From: Ferroplasma acidarmanus Fer1
GTDB taxonomy: Archaea > Thermoplasmatota > Thermoplasmata > Thermoplasmatales > Thermoplasmataceae
NCBI RefSeq assembly: GCF_000152265.2
Contig: NC_021592.1
Location: forward strand, 1,612,001 to 1,676,000
Length of the DNA: 64,000 nucleotides
Direction of reading: 5' to 3'
Below, piece after piece: positions 18,180-27,806 of the stretch (its first letter is position 1; every line of letters begins with the position of its first letter). The position numbers and the translations under genes are program-made. The notes beneath the pieces are model-generated. The model saw only the letters and a list, made by a program, of their open reading frames with translations, was not told where the DNA came from and made no database searches.

Positions 18180-19343
18180 ATGATAATGGAAACAGCTAGA
18201 ATTATTGACGAGTATGATAAATACCGTAATAGCACATTGAATTTGCAGGCATCTGAAAATGTCCTGAGCCCTGATGCCAGAAAGGCTTTGTCCTCCGACA
18301 TGGCTTCCAGATATTCACTCAGTATTGGAGACTACAACGCCTATGGTGGAACGGTATACTTCGACCGCATACTTGACCTACTTAAAGATAATACCTGCAG
18401 GCTGTTCGACAGCAAATACTGTGATCCAAGGCCCTTGAGCGGGCACGTGGCAGCAGAAATGTCGTTATTGTCTGTACTTGGAAAGAATAAAAATGTTATG
18501 GCAATTTCAGAAGAAGATGGTGGATACCCGGGATACTCCGGGGGACATCTTGACCGTGTTCTTGGCTATAAATTCTATGAAGCTCCATATTCCAACTTTG
18601 AACTGGAGTATGACCTTGTGGAAGAAAAAATAAAGGCAAACAATATAGGAACTATAATACTTGGCCAATCCATGTTTATAAAGCCATACGACATGAAAAG
18701 AATCAGTGAAATATGTGAAAAACATGGAACAAAAATCCTGTATGATGCATCACACGTTATGGGACTGCTTGCTGGAAAAGCATTCCAGCCAGATGCATTG
18801 AAATATTCAAATATAGTTTACGGATCTACACATAAAACATTTTTCGGGCCACAGGGAGGAATAATACTTACAGATGAAGAAGACATCTATAATCAAATCG
18901 AAGACAATGCAATATTCAATACAATGGACAATATTAACCTGTCCAGAATCGCATCGTTATCTATAGCAGTGGAAGAAATGCTTAAGTTTGGAAAAGTATA
19001 CGCCGGAAGTGTTGTAAAAAATACTGCAAATCTCTCCCATAGCCTCATTGAAAATGGATTCGGGCTTTTGCCAGGTTCGGAGAACAGTGAAACACACCAG
19101 ATTTTAATTGACCCTGAATATTTAAAAGGCAAGGGTTTCGACTATCACTCGTTTTCAACGCAACTTGAGAAAAACAGGATTATAATTGACCGGTTCGGAA
19201 GGATAGGAACCCAGGAAATTACAAGGTGGGGAATATCAGATATGGAATCGCTTTCGGATATAATTACAGGTATATGCAATAAATTAAATAGGGCTGTAGA
19301 GATTAATGATATGATAGGCGCAAAAGCGCTTAAATTCTGGTGA
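18180..19343 (+). CDS. glyA: Serine hydroxymethyltransferase-like PLP enzyme
   Basis: Fold-type I PLP enzyme of 387 residues with SHMT traits. They are NLQASENVLSP near the N-terminus (family LIASEN), RYSLSIGDYNAYGG, the PLP-aspartate in LYDASHVMGL (D189) and the Schiff-base lysine in YGSTHKTFFGPQGG (K219). It probably interconverts serine and glycine with a pterin carrier. It is about 30-40 residues shorter than typical SHMT and the C-terminal half is divergent, so a related aldolase activity is possible. The next gene (CBS protein) starts 4 bp after its stop. Confidence 0.75.
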   Translation: MIMETARIIDEYDKYRNSTLNLQASENVLSPDARKALSSDMASRYSLSIGDYNAYGGTVYFDRILDLLKDNTCRLFDSKYCDPRPLSGHVAAEMSLLSVLGKNKNVMAISEEDGGYPGYSGGHLDRVLGYKFYEAPYSNFELEYDLVEEKIKANNIGTIILGQSMFIKPYDMKRISEICEKHGTKILYDASHVMGLLAGKAFQPDALKYSNIVYGSTHKTFFGPQGGIILTDEEDIYNQIEDNAIFNTMDNINLSRIASLSIAVEEMLKFGKVYAGSVVKNTANLSHSLIENGFGLLPGSENSETHQILIDPEYLKGKGFDYHSFSTQLEKNRIIIDRFGRIGTQEITRWGISDMESLSDIITGICNKLNRAVEINDMIGAKALKFW

Positions 19344-19347
19344 TATA

Positions 19348-20427
19348 ATGAATGTTGGAGAAATCATGAAAAAGGATCCTATTACTATTGACAGCAATGC
19401 AAAAATTTCAGAAGCAATATCTAAAATGAGGGAGAACGATATACAGCAGCTTCCGGTTCTTTCAGAGGAAAAATACATAGGCATGCTTACCTATAAAAAT
19501 ATTTTAAGAAGGGGAAGTGTAAGGACAAACTCAAAAGCTTATAATTTCTCTATAATTGCACCCAGAATCAACGAAAACTCAAATGTAATGGAAGCAGTTA
19601 AATTATTAGTGGAAAGTGGGCTAAATTCAATACCTGTATTCCAGAAAGAGAAACTCGTGGGCATAGTTACCAGACTGGACATAATCAGGAATCTTTCAGA
19701 TATTTATCCAGATGCAGCAAGAACCAAAAATTATGAAATAATGACAGCAGATGTTGTAACTGTAGATGCAAACGATGAAATCGAAGCTTCCTCACAGAAG
19801 ATCAGGACACTGGACGAATTCGAAATCCCTGTTACCAACAATGGAAAACTTGCAGGCATTTTAAGACTGAAGGATATAATTAACAACATATTAATGGATA
19901 AGCAAAAAATAAGCTACGGGCAGTATACTTCTGGCAAATCAAAGGTAGAGATAGTTGCCTCCTCACTTATGGACAATCCTATCAACAGCACAGAGGATAA
20001 CACTATTGTAGACACGGCCACCCTGATGGTGAAAAATCATCTTCACATAATTCCTATAACCGGGAAAGATTCAAAATTAACCGGTGTAGTAGGTATCACA
20101 GATATACTGAACTCGCTGGAAACCGGCACCGAAGAAGGATTTTACATTGAGATTTCCGGACTAGAGGAACAGGACAGGGACCTTTATGATATCACCTACT
20201 TTATGGCAGATAAATTTATAACCAATATATCAAGGATTATCGGGAACAATGGAAAGTTGCTTTTCAATATAAGGAAATATAAAACAGAGGGAAAGGGGAA
20301 ATATTCTATCAGGACAAAACTTATTACCCCTAAATTTAGCATGGAAGACGATGGTTCAGGATATAACTATGGCAAGTGCATAAGAGATGTTCTAAACAAT
20401 TATGAAACCAGGTTAAAAAATAAATAA
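19348..20427 (+). CDS. Four-CBS-domain protein with C-terminal S30AE/HPF-like region
   Basis: A 359-residue protein. Residues 1-250 hold four CBS motifs (for example MKKDPITIDSNAKISEAISKM, RLDIIRNL, KDIINNILM, ITDILNSL), which form two Bateman modules that usually bind adenine nucleotides. Residues about 262-359 are a separate domain: FYIEISGLEEQDRD, DKFITNISRI, LLFNIRKYKTEGKGKYSIRTKL, GKCIRDVLNNYETRLK. This order resembles the S30AE (ribosome hibernation factor) fold. It is cotranscribed with the SHMT-like gene. The CBS part is certain; the tail is inferred from pattern only and would suggest nucleotide-sensing ribosome control. Confidence 0.8.
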   Translation: MNVGEIMKKDPITIDSNAKISEAISKMRENDIQQLPVLSEEKYIGMLTYKNILRRGSVRTNSKAYNFSIIAPRINENSNVMEAVKLLVESGLNSIPVFQKEKLVGIVTRLDIIRNLSDIYPDAARTKNYEIMTADVVTVDANDEIEASSQKIRTLDEFEIPVTNNGKLAGILRLKDIINNILMDKQKISYGQYTSGKSKVEIVASSLMDNPINSTEDNTIVDTATLMVKNHLHIIPITGKDSKLTGVVGITDILNSLETGTEEGFYIEISGLEEQDRDLYDITYFMADKFITNISRIIGNNGKLLFNIRKYKTEGKGKYSIRTKLITPKFSMEDDGSGYNYGKCIRDVLNNYETRLKNK

Positions 20428-20448
20428 CCATATAGCCATATTTGGCCG

Positions 20449-20475
20449 CACCGGAAATATTAATTTTTCCCGGTG
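20449..20475. terminator. GC-rich hairpin between convergent genes
   Basis: CACCGG and CCGGTG pair around an AT-rich loop in the 117-bp gap between the CBS gene and the M1 peptidase. It could terminate transcription from both sides. Confidence 0.4.
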
Positions 20476-20544
20476 TTATGTAATTTACATTAAAATTTAT
20501 TAAACTAAATATTTATGAAATAAAAATATATCAGAAAATCTCCA

Positions 20545-22932
20545 TTAATTTTTCAATCTTTCAACCAGGTCATGGTTTATGTTAAGGTATTCCATCCCCT
20601 TCTTTATGCCCCTGCTTATTTCCTGTATATTTATTTTTGCTAGTTTTCCCTCTATCTCTTCCATGTGGTTTAATCCGATAAATGGAACTACCATTTCTAT
20701 AACCCTTGAAGAGTAACCGGAACCGGCAAATATTGCCTGGATTTTCTCCATGATATTTTCCAGGTTATTGTAAATATATTCCTTTGCACCGGGATTTGCA
20801 GCTGCCAGCATATAATACCTCAACGAGTCCTGTGCCTTTATTTTCCTCTCAGATATAGCCTTCTCCACGGCATTGAAATTATTGTCTCCGGTAAGCATAG
20901 CCATTGCCTGTATTGTTTTAACCTTATCTTCATCCTGTTTAAACTTTGAAAGCATATCAAGCATTTTTTCTGAATCGTTGTGCACTATGGCATATGATGT
21001 GAGAACAGCAAGGCGCATATCCGGATCTACCTGTTCCAGTGATCCGGCAAATTTTGAGAGCTCTTCCGCATATCCCCTGTTTATTGTAGCAAATCTGTTT
21101 GCAACTATGCCCCTTGCAAGGGAAATGTTGATATTTTCTGATTTTTGCTTATCTCCAAGAATTTTAAGTTTATCAGCAAGATATTCCATATTTGTCCCGA
21201 GTATTTCTGAATTTTTGGGGTCAATAAGATATAATGAGAACAGCTCATTGGATATCTCCCTGATTATTAATGAATCATTCAATTCCATAAACTTATTTAT
21301 TCTGGAAAGGTACTCCTGTAAAGTCAATTTTCCCGCCATCAGGAATGCATGCGAATCATTTAACAGCCCGAATATGTCTTTATTATCCAGTATGGCTATA
21401 TTTTTGATTATATTTTCATACAGTGAATCAGAATAAAGGACACGGTAGAACCCAGTTTCACTGTCATTGAGTTTTATGAATCCCTGCAAATCAATTTCCA
21501 TAGACTCCGAATCGAAAAGTATGCTCTTTACCTCTCCTGCATATTTGGCCGTTAGCGGTATCTTCCACTGGACATTTTGCTTTTTGCCATTTAACAGGAA
21601 CCTGTATTGTGTAAGCTTTATCTTTCCACCCTCTTCCTTTGCCTCAATGATAGGATATCCCACATTCTGTATGAAAGATTCCATTACCTTCCTGACAGGG
21701 CGGTCAGAAACCTTGGCTATAAATTCCCACAGGTCTGACCCTGATGCATTTTTATACTTAAAATTTTCAAGATAAAGATGAAGCCCCTTTTTAAACACAT
21801 CGTCGGTAACAAAGGCATTTATCATTCTTAATATGCTACCGCCTTTGCCATAGCTGATCTCATCAAAAATCTGTGAAATATCGTCCGGATGTTTTACCTC
21901 AACCTCAATAGGATGGGAATTAACCAGTGAATCCCCTTCCAGGGCTCCTGCAGTTTCGCTCACAAGGAAATCAGCAAACATGTCATAATCCACTTCAAGC
22001 TTATTCATTGCTTTATATGACATAAAGGTAGCAAAACTTTCATTTAGCCAGAGATCATCCCACCAGTTCATAGTAACAAGGTCGCCGAACCACTGGTGTG
22101 CAAGTTCATGTGCTATTACTTCTCCCACAGCTTTTTTGACAGAAGATCCTGTGGATGAAGAAATATTAAGGTATATTTCCCTGAATGTTATGGCACCCCA
22201 GTTTTCCATCGCACCTGCGGCAAATTCCGGTACTGATATGAGGTGTTCCTTTGGCAACGGATAATCTATCCCAAAATAATCCTGGTAGAATTCTATAGCT
22301 TTCTTTCCAATTTCCAGAGGGTAATTAGATTCTGTTAAATGGCCTTTCTGTGCAGCAAGAATTAATTTTTTGTTTCCGTTAAATTCCAGAGAACGCTCAT
22401 CAAATTTTCCAATGCCCAGATAAAGAAGATATGTTGACATCACCGGAGTCTGCATAAATTTTATAACAGTCTTTCCATCCACATTTTCCTTTGTCTCCAC
22501 AGGCATATTTGAAATGGCTTCCAGACCCTCATCTACCCTTACTGTAATATCAAAGGCAGCTTTGTATGATGGGTTGTCTATGCACGGGAAGAAACGCCTT
22601 GCGCCTGTTGATTCGAACTGGGTGGTGAACATATCGCCTTCCTCTGTGTGTGCCCTGTAGAATCCCTGGAGCTCCTCAGGTATTTCTCCGGAAAAATCGA
22701 TTTCGGCAATTGAATCTTTTGTGATTATACCGTCAACAACTATCTCCTGGTTTTTTATAAATTCTTTAAAATTTTTAATGCTATTATTTACCTTAATCCT
22801 TTTAATTTTCAGATTTACAGAGCTCAGAATTAATTTTTCCTCATTTCCATTGAACTTTATGGTTTCATGGCACGTATACGTATAATTTTTGCTGTTTATG
22901 TCAAGATCCAAAATATAATTATAAATCTGCAT
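20545..22932 (-). CDS. M1-family aminopeptidase, tricorn interacting factor F2/F3-like
   Basis: Zinc aminopeptidase of 795 residues. GAMENWG (240-246) recognises the peptide N-terminus, and HELAH (275-279) with Glu298 (NESF) gives the HExxH-x18-E zinc site. In Thermoplasma the factors F2 and F3 of this family and length take the short peptides released by tricorn and trim them to amino acids. Tricorn itself is encoded at 46317-49397 in this window. The C-terminal 300 residues form the alpha-helical domain of the family. No signal peptide, so cytoplasmic. The upstream gap with the divergent Sua5 gene (about 215 bp) holds both promoters. F2 versus F3 cannot be decided from the motifs. Confidence 0.92.
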   Translation of the reverse strand: MQIYNYILDLDINSKNYTYTCHETIKFNGNEEKLILSSVNLKIKRIKVNNSIKNFKEFIKNQEIVVDGIITKDSIAEIDFSGEIPEELQGFYRAHTEEGDMFTTQFESTGARRFFPCIDNPSYKAAFDITVRVDEGLEAISNMPVETKENVDGKTVIKFMQTPVMSTYLLYLGIGKFDERSLEFNGNKKLILAAQKGHLTESNYPLEIGKKAIEFYQDYFGIDYPLPKEHLISVPEFAAGAMENWGAITFREIYLNISSSTGSSVKKAVGEVIAHELAHQWFGDLVTMNWWDDLWLNESFATFMSYKAMNKLEVDYDMFADFLVSETAGALEGDSLVNSHPIEVEVKHPDDISQIFDEISYGKGGSILRMINAFVTDDVFKKGLHLYLENFKYKNASGSDLWEFIAKVSDRPVRKVMESFIQNVGYPIIEAKEEGGKIKLTQYRFLLNGKKQNVQWKIPLTAKYAGEVKSILFDSESMEIDLQGFIKLNDSETGFYRVLYSDSLYENIIKNIAILDNKDIFGLLNDSHAFLMAGKLTLQEYLSRINKFMELNDSLIIREISNELFSLYLIDPKNSEILGTNMEYLADKLKILGDKQKSENINISLARGIVANRFATINRGYAEELSKFAGSLEQVDPDMRLAVLTSYAIVHNDSEKMLDMLSKFKQDEDKVKTIQAMAMLTGDNNFNAVEKAISERKIKAQDSLRYYMLAAANPGAKEYIYNNLENIMEKIQAIFAGSGYSSRVIEMVVPFIGLNHMEEIEGKLAKINIQEISRGIKKGMEYLNINHDLVERLKN

Positions 22933-23116
22933 ATGGCTATATCAGATTGTTGCTTATAATTTTTGCCAATAAAAAAATTAATCAATACATTGTAAATTAG
23001 AATCCTGGGCACTATTTTAAGATATTACATGATCAAGTTTTCCCGGTTATATATATTGATCATATTATCCGCATGTTTCAGGAAATATGTCATAAAACAT
23101 GCAACGGGAGTAAAAT

Positions 23117-23128
23117 GGTTATATAATC
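23117..23128 (+). promoter_or_regulatory. TATA box supporting the ATG at 23148 for Sua5
   Basis: GGTTATATAATC is centred about 25 bp before the ATG at 23148 but only about 8 bp before the upstream ATG at 23130. The leaderless geometry therefore favours the downstream start. Confidence 0.55.
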
Positions 23129-23147
23129 ATTGGGAATTTCCATAAAC

Positions 23148-24194
23148 ATGACCAGAATAATACATATAAACAATCAAAACGAAAATTACGCCATTAAGGT
23201 ATGTGCGGGAATTATTAAAAGTGGCGGAACCGTTGTATTTCCCACAGAAACTGTTTATGGCCTCGGGGCGGATGCATTCAATCCCGGGGCATGCTCAAAA
23301 ATATTCATTGCAAAAAACAGGCCTGCAGACAACCCGCTGATAGTACATATATCAAACATGAAGATGCTAGACCAGGTGGCATACATTGATGATGGGCTAA
23401 GGAAAAAAATGGAGAATATATGGCCATCCCCGCTTACACTGCTCTTGAAAAAGAAAGAGTCTGTACCGGATATTGTCAGTGCTGGCTTAGATACTGTATG
23501 TGTCCGTTTCCCGGACAATAAGATAGCGCTGGAGCTTATAGAAGCTTCCGGGCCTATAGCTGCACCCAGTGCCAACATTTCAACAAGGCCAAGCATAGTT
23601 GATTCTGAAACTGCAGTGGAAGAACTGGATGGAAGGGTTGACGCAATAATAGACGCAGGAAGGGTAAGGTACGGCGTGGAGTCCACAATCCTTGACTGCA
23701 CAGCAGAGCCATACAGGCTGCTGAGGGCCGGGGCATTTAGCGTTGAAGATATAGAGTCAATTATAGGAAAAATATATGTAGACCCACTGGCAAAGGGCTA
23801 TAACCAGTCAGATGTTGCACTTACCCCTGGATTAAAATACCGGCATTATGCCCCATCAAAGAAATTATTTCTTATTGAGAACGAAGAAGAATTCAAAAAA
23901 TTCATATCATCAGAAATTTCAAAAGATTTTCTGGTTCTGTGCTCTAAAGAAAACGAAAAATACGCTTCCGGAAAATCAATTGTACTGGGTAGCGATATAT
24001 ATGAAATTGCACATAATTTATTCTACGATTTCAGATACCTGGATAATTCAGGGAAACTATATGGTGTTATCCAGGGATTTCCGGAAAGCGGCATCGGGCT
24101 CGCAGTTATGAACCGGATAAGGAAAGCAAGTTTTATGATAGTAAAGGATAAAGAAAATATAGATAAAATATATAGGGTAATAAATGAAGCTTGA
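23148..24194 (+). CDS. sua5: Threonylcarbamoyl-AMP synthase, Sua5 type
   Basis: Makes threonylcarbamoyl-AMP from threonine, bicarbonate and ATP for the t6A modification at position 37 of ANN-decoding tRNAs. The protein (348 residues from this start) has the YrdC domain with GGTVVFPTETVYGLGADA, KNRPADNPLIVHI and PSANIS, and then the Sua5-specific C-terminal domain from about residue 225 after the linker LTPGLKYRHYAPSK. The start is chosen from the TATA spacing; an in-frame ATG lies 18 bp upstream. It overlaps the following acetyltransferase gene by 11 bp. Confidence 0.93.
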   Translation: MTRIIHINNQNENYAIKVCAGIIKSGGTVVFPTETVYGLGADAFNPGACSKIFIAKNRPADNPLIVHISNMKMLDQVAYIDDGLRKKMENIWPSPLTLLLKKKESVPDIVSAGLDTVCVRFPDNKIALELIEASGPIAAPSANISTRPSIVDSETAVEELDGRVDAIIDAGRVRYGVESTILDCTAEPYRLLRAGAFSVEDIESIIGKIYVDPLAKGYNQSDVALTPGLKYRHYAPSKKLFLIENEEEFKKFISSEISKDFLVLCSKENEKYASGKSIVLGSDIYEIAHNLFYDFRYLDNSGKLYGVIQGFPESGIGLAVMNRIRKASFMIVKDKENIDKIYRVINEA

Positions 24195-25101
24195 CAATTA
24201 CAGGTTAAACTGGGAGGTTATCCTGAAAAAGGAGATAGATTTCCTATCAAAAAAATACCCTGACTTGGATATAAAGGGCAGCTATTCCAGTGTAATTGAA
24301 TTATTAAACGAAAATAAAATCAGATACAGAATTATCATGCATAAGAACGAGCTGGTAGGGTATGCCTATATTATGGACTCTACAGATAAATCAGATAGGC
24401 TTTATGCCGATATTGGCTTTACATCCCCTAAAAAAATAACCGAAGACCGGTTAAAGGAAATTTTTGAATGGCTTACAGGAATCGCTTCAAAGGAAAAGAA
24501 AAAATTAATGTTAAATCCGATTATTAATGGAAATGAGACAAGTGAAAAGTACCTTATGGACTCAGGATTTAAAACTATTGTAAGAAAGAGAATGGTGATG
24601 GACCTCAACGACTATAAATATAATAAACTGGACGAAAAATACGACATTTCAGGAATAGACGATATTAACATGGACTTATATTCCGATGCTGAGTATGAGG
24701 CATTCAAGTATACTTCTGATAAATTTCTTTTCAGCAATAAAAGGGAAGACCGGCTGCAGACTGTAGTTAACCTTTTCAAAGGTGAATACGGTGAGATAAT
24801 TAAGGAGGTTACAGTTATTATAAAAAACAAGGGCAGGATAAGTGGCGCAGTGGTGTCATCACGGCTCGGATTTGACAGGGCCTTCATAGTATCAATTTTT
24901 GTCAAGCGTGCGTACAGGAAAACGGGCATGGGAAAATATTTGCTCTTTACTGCATTGAACAGGCTTAAGGCACTGTCATACCATTATGTTTTTCTCTGGG
25001 TCAATGCAGAAAATTTCGCGAAGGATTTCTATTTGCACTACGGCTTCAAATATGACGATTACCCTGATGAGGTTATATATTACCTTCCAAACGGAAAATA
25101 A
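24184..25101 (+). CDS. GNAT-family N-acetyltransferase
   Basis: A 305-residue protein with a C-terminal GNAT domain: AFIVSIFVKRAYRKTGMGKYLLFTALNRLK contains the acetyl-CoA-binding RxxGxG loop, and NAENFAKDFYLHYGFKYDD is motif B. The N-terminal half resembles a degenerate GNAT repeat (GYAYIMDSTDKSDRLYADIGF). It starts inside the last codons of sua5, so the two are coupled. Substrate unknown; coupling to a tRNA-modification gene is suggestive but not proof of an RNA or ribosomal target. Confidence 0.75.
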   Translation: MKLDNYRLNWEVILKKEIDFLSKKYPDLDIKGSYSSVIELLNENKIRYRIIMHKNELVGYAYIMDSTDKSDRLYADIGFTSPKKITEDRLKEIFEWLTGIASKEKKKLMLNPIINGNETSEKYLMDSGFKTIVRKRMVMDLNDYKYNKLDEKYDISGIDDINMDLYSDAEYEAFKYTSDKFLFSNKREDRLQTVVNLFKGEYGEIIKEVTVIIKNKGRISGAVVSSRLGFDRAFIVSIFVKRAYRKTGMGKYLLFTALNRLKALSYHYVFLWVNAENFAKDFYLHYGFKYDDYPDEVIYYLPNGK

Positions 25102-25169
25102 TTTTTAATTGCCATGGATATATACAAACCCTAACAAAAATTTAAGTCTAACGGTTAAATCAGAGGTAC

Positions 25170-26114
25170 ATGGAGTTATTCAATTTTGCATATTTAGCGA
25201 TATTCTTAATCGCTGTTTCATATATACTCATAAAAAATAGGGAAACATTTCTTATAAAAATACTTGTCTCAATTCCGATAATGGCCGGGCTTGTATATTT
25301 TTCCGGTTCATTCTTTGTTCTTCCAGTATACCTTTTTTCTATGATAGTCAGCACGTATCTATACACTGTATTCTTTTACTTCCCATTTGCCGTAGATTTC
25401 GTTCTTATCATCCTATCAATCTTTGGCAATTTCGTTCCTGTCAGGTTTGTTTTTGCCTCCATATCAATTTCCATACTCCTTTCAATGTTCCTGGATAAGA
25501 ATATGAGAAAATATGATGTAACAAATAACGAAAATAAGGGCAAGGATATACAACGGGAAACATCCCGTGATTATTTCCAGATTTCTACAGGTGTCATTAC
25601 AATTGCAATATTTGCTTTGGATGGAATAAAAGGCAGGATTCTCATACTGCTTGCAATACTTTTAATTTATCTTGGTGGCAATATACTTTATTTAAATAAC
25701 AGGAACAGGCTGGCAGACCTGGTTTACATGATGGAAAGGAAGGACACGAAGTTGGGGCTTGGATCCATGTATCTTGCAGCCGGATTCCTTTTTGTGCTTT
25801 CATTTACCCGATCACTTCAGCTCATATACATCTCAGCATTTTTGATAATGATTGGAGATTCCCTGGCAACTATAATTGGAATGAAAATAAGGAGCAGGAA
25901 GCTCTTCTATAATAGAAGAAAGTCCATGGCAGGATTCCTGGGCATGCTTATCCCATCATTTCTGTTTGGCTTATTCTTCTTTGTTTACTTTATTTCAGCA
26001 TTTTACGCAATCGGCGGGACATTTGCAGAATCCATATCAAACAAAATTGCAGATGACAATATTACGATACCTGTATCTATAGTTATTATACACTTTATAA
26101 TATCAATGGTATAG
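25170..26114 (+). CDS. Polyprenol/dolichol kinase-like membrane protein (Sec59/VTE5 family)
   Basis: A 314-residue integral membrane protein with about 8-9 helices. The segment IGDSLATIIGMKIRSRKLFYNRRKSMAGFLGML matches the family pattern D-x-x-A-x-x-x-G...K(K)T-x-x-G of CTP-dependent polyprenol kinases (dolichol kinase, phytol kinase) and the related CDP-diacylglycerol synthases. It probably phosphorylates a polyisoprenoid alcohol in lipid or glycan carrier metabolism. The conserved Lys-Thr is Lys-Ser here. It starts 68 bp after the acetyltransferase with an AGAGGT site. Confidence 0.7.
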   Translation: MELFNFAYLAIFLIAVSYILIKNRETFLIKILVSIPIMAGLVYFSGSFFVLPVYLFSMIVSTYLYTVFFYFPFAVDFVLIILSIFGNFVPVRFVFASISISILLSMFLDKNMRKYDVTNNENKGKDIQRETSRDYFQISTGVITIAIFALDGIKGRILILLAILLIYLGGNILYLNNRNRLADLVYMMERKDTKLGLGSMYLAAGFLFVLSFTRSLQLIYISAFLIMIGDSLATIIGMKIRSRKLFYNRRKSMAGFLGMLIPSFLFGLFFFVYFISAFYAIGGTFAESISNKIADDNITIPVSIVIIHFIISMV

Positions 26115-26132
26115 ATTATAGTGGACTATGTC

Positions 26133-26146
26133 AAAATATATATACC
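26133..26146 (+). promoter_or_regulatory. TATA box of tRNA-Gly
   Basis: AAAATATATATACC lies about 28 bp before the first base of the tRNA, the expected archaeal spacing. Confidence 0.6.
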
Positions 26147-26167
26147 GTGTTGCGTTGTGGAAATAAT

Positions 26168-26240
26168 GCGAGTGTGGTGTAGCCTGGCAACACGCGAGCT
26201 TGCCAAGCTCGTGCCCCGGGTCCAAATCCCGGCACTCGCA
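26168..26240 (+). tRNA. tRNA-Gly: tRNA-Gly (anticodon GCC)
   Basis: A complete cloverleaf can be folded. Acceptor stem GCGAGTG/CACTCGC with discriminator A, anticodon stem CGAGC/GCTCG with loop TTGCCAA (anticodon GCC at 26202-26204), and T-stem CCGGG/CCCGG with loop TCCAAAT. CCA is not encoded, and no intron is seen. No integrated element abuts its 3' end. Confidence 0.95.
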
Positions 26241-26413
26241 CTCTACTGAACTCTTAGCATATTTATTAGATTTTTGAATTCAATTATAATGTTTAGCACA
26301 TTGCCAGTTTTTAAATGAAAATACAATGCCAGAGTACCTGGCAAAAATTTGTTTCTGAATAGCAGGTGGTAGAATTGTTTATATACTCGAATTTATATAA
26401 TTAAGGGATAAAT

Positions 26414-26749
26414 ATGGAATCAAAACCTTTATGCAAAACTACAGAGATAGAAGAAGGAAAAAGCAGGGAGTTTGAAGTTGGAAACAAAAAGATTCTGGTT
26501 TCAAATGTTGGCGGAAAATTTTATGCCATAGATGCTTTGTGCTCTCACATGGGAGGCGATCTGGGCAAAGGAAAATCTGAAGGCCACGATGTAATATGCC
26601 CAAAACACCATGCAAGGTTCAATGTTCAGACAGGAAAAGTGGATAAAAACATAAATGGCTTTTTCAAGGCTATGACCAGGAAGGAAGCAACTGACCTTAA
26701 ATCATACGAAGTAAAGGAAAACGATGGAGAACTCTCTGTGGAGCTCTAA
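26414..26749 (+). CDS. Rieske-type [2Fe-2S] ferredoxin
   Basis: A 111-residue soluble Rieske protein. The cluster ligands are C43 and H45 (LCSHMGGDL) and C62 and H65 (ICPKHHARF), the CxH-x16-CxxH arrangement. No membrane anchor, so it resembles the ferredoxin subunits of dioxygenases or nitrite-reductase small subunits rather than a bc1 component. It stands 200 bp upstream of a molybdenum hydroxylase and might donate or accept electrons there, which is inference. A TATA-like TTTATATA lies near 26378. Confidence 0.9.
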   Translation: MESKPLCKTTEIEEGKSREFEVGNKKILVSNVGGKFYAIDALCSHMGGDLGKGKSEGHDVICPKHHARFNVQTGKVDKNINGFFKAMTRKEATDLKSYEVKENDGELSVEL

Positions 26750-26923
26750 TTTCTTTATGCCAGCAGATATAGAGCTGCATATATGGTGTATTTAACCAGA
26801 ATTGTACTGATAATGTCAAAAATAACCATAATACTTCTATAAATTCACAAATTTATACATTATTATATTAAAAAATAATTATGAATACTGAAGGACATGC
26901 AAAATTTGGAAATATTAGCAACA

Positions 26924-26935
26924 TTTTTATACAAT
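26924..26935 (+). promoter_or_regulatory. TATA box of the molybdenum hydroxylase operon
   Basis: TTTTTATACAAT is centred about 23 bp before the ATG at 26952; leaderless spacing. Confidence 0.5.
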
Positions 26936-26951
26936 TCTCTATTGTATAACT

Positions 26952-27806
26952 ATGTTTCCCGAGAAATTTGAATACTATGCCCCAGAAAGCATAGAGGAAG
27001 CCACGAAATTTTTGAATGGACACGAAGATGCCAAGGTACTTGCAGGCGGCCAGAGCCTTATACCGCTGTTGAAACTGAGGTTTACATCAATTCCACAGCT
27101 GGTGGATATTGGCAGGCTAAAAGGCATGGATAGCATCTCATTCCAGGGAAATACCCTGAGAATAGGCCCCATGGCCAGAACACACTCAATTGCAGAGGAT
27201 CCCCAGATAAGGAAGAAATTTCCCATACTCAGTGAAGCTGCAGGGCTTATAGCCGACCCGCTTGTGAGAAACATGGGCACTATCGGGGGCGATATATGCC
27301 ACGGCGACCCTTCAAATGATTTCCCTGCTGTTATGCTGGCCCTTAACGCCAACTTTGAAGTAACATCTGCGAAGGGAAAAAGAACAATAAAGGCACAGGA
27401 TTTCTTTACGGATACCTTTACCACCGCACTGAACCCTGGAGAAATACTTACAGGAATAACGATAGAGGACAGGAATTCATCAGGCAGATATATGAAATAC
27501 AAAAAATACGCTGGAGATTTTTCCATCCTTGGCATAGCTGTAGACCTGTCAATAGATTCAGGCAAAATAAAGGAAGCAGGAATAGGGTTGACGAACTGCG
27601 GAGCAACAGCATTAAAAGCTACGGAGGCAGAAAAATTCCTGGTAGGGAAGGAAGTTACAGACGACAATATTGCAAAAGCCGGGGATTTGCTCCTGAAAGC
27701 TGCTGACTTCATGGATGATGACAATGGAAGTGTAAAATTCAAGGAAAAATTGCTTAAATACCTTTTTACAAAGGCTGTTAAAGGAATAGGAGGTGTACCG
27801 AAATGA
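26952..27806 (+). CDS. Molybdenum hydroxylase FAD-binding (medium) subunit
   Basis: A 284-residue subunit of the xanthine dehydrogenase/aldehyde oxidase/CO dehydrogenase family. The FAD-binding motifs are clear: LAGGQSLIPLLKLR (about 31-45) and TIGGDICHGDPSNDFPAVMLAL (about 112). It passes electrons from the iron-sulfur subunit to an acceptor. It is first in a three-gene operon; its stop overlaps the start of the [2Fe-2S] subunit by four bases. A known example in archaea with non-phosphorylated Entner-Doudoroff metabolism is glyceraldehyde oxidoreductase, a reasonable but unproven function here. Confidence 0.9.
   Translation: MFPEKFEYYAPESIEEATKFLNGHEDAKVLAGGQSLIPLLKLRFTSIPQLVDIGRLKGMDSISFQGNTLRIGPMARTHSIAEDPQIRKKFPILSEAAGLIADPLVRNMGTIGGDICHGDPSNDFPAVMLALNANFEVTSAKGKRTIKAQDFFTDTFTTALNPGEILTGITIEDRNSSGRYMKYKKYAGDFSILGIAVDLSIDSGKIKEAGIGLTNCGATALKATEAEKFLVGKEVTDDNIAKAGDLLLKAADFMDDDNGSVKFKEKLLKYLFTKAVKGIGGVPK

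Noticed and set aside
20873-21775. Plus-strand frames inside the M1 aminopeptidase
   Set aside because: Antisense shadows; the minus-strand peptidase has GAMEN and HExxH motifs.
26168-26240. tRNA-Gly as an integration site
   Set aside because: No partial copy of the tRNA 3' end was seen elsewhere in the window and no integrase is adjacent.
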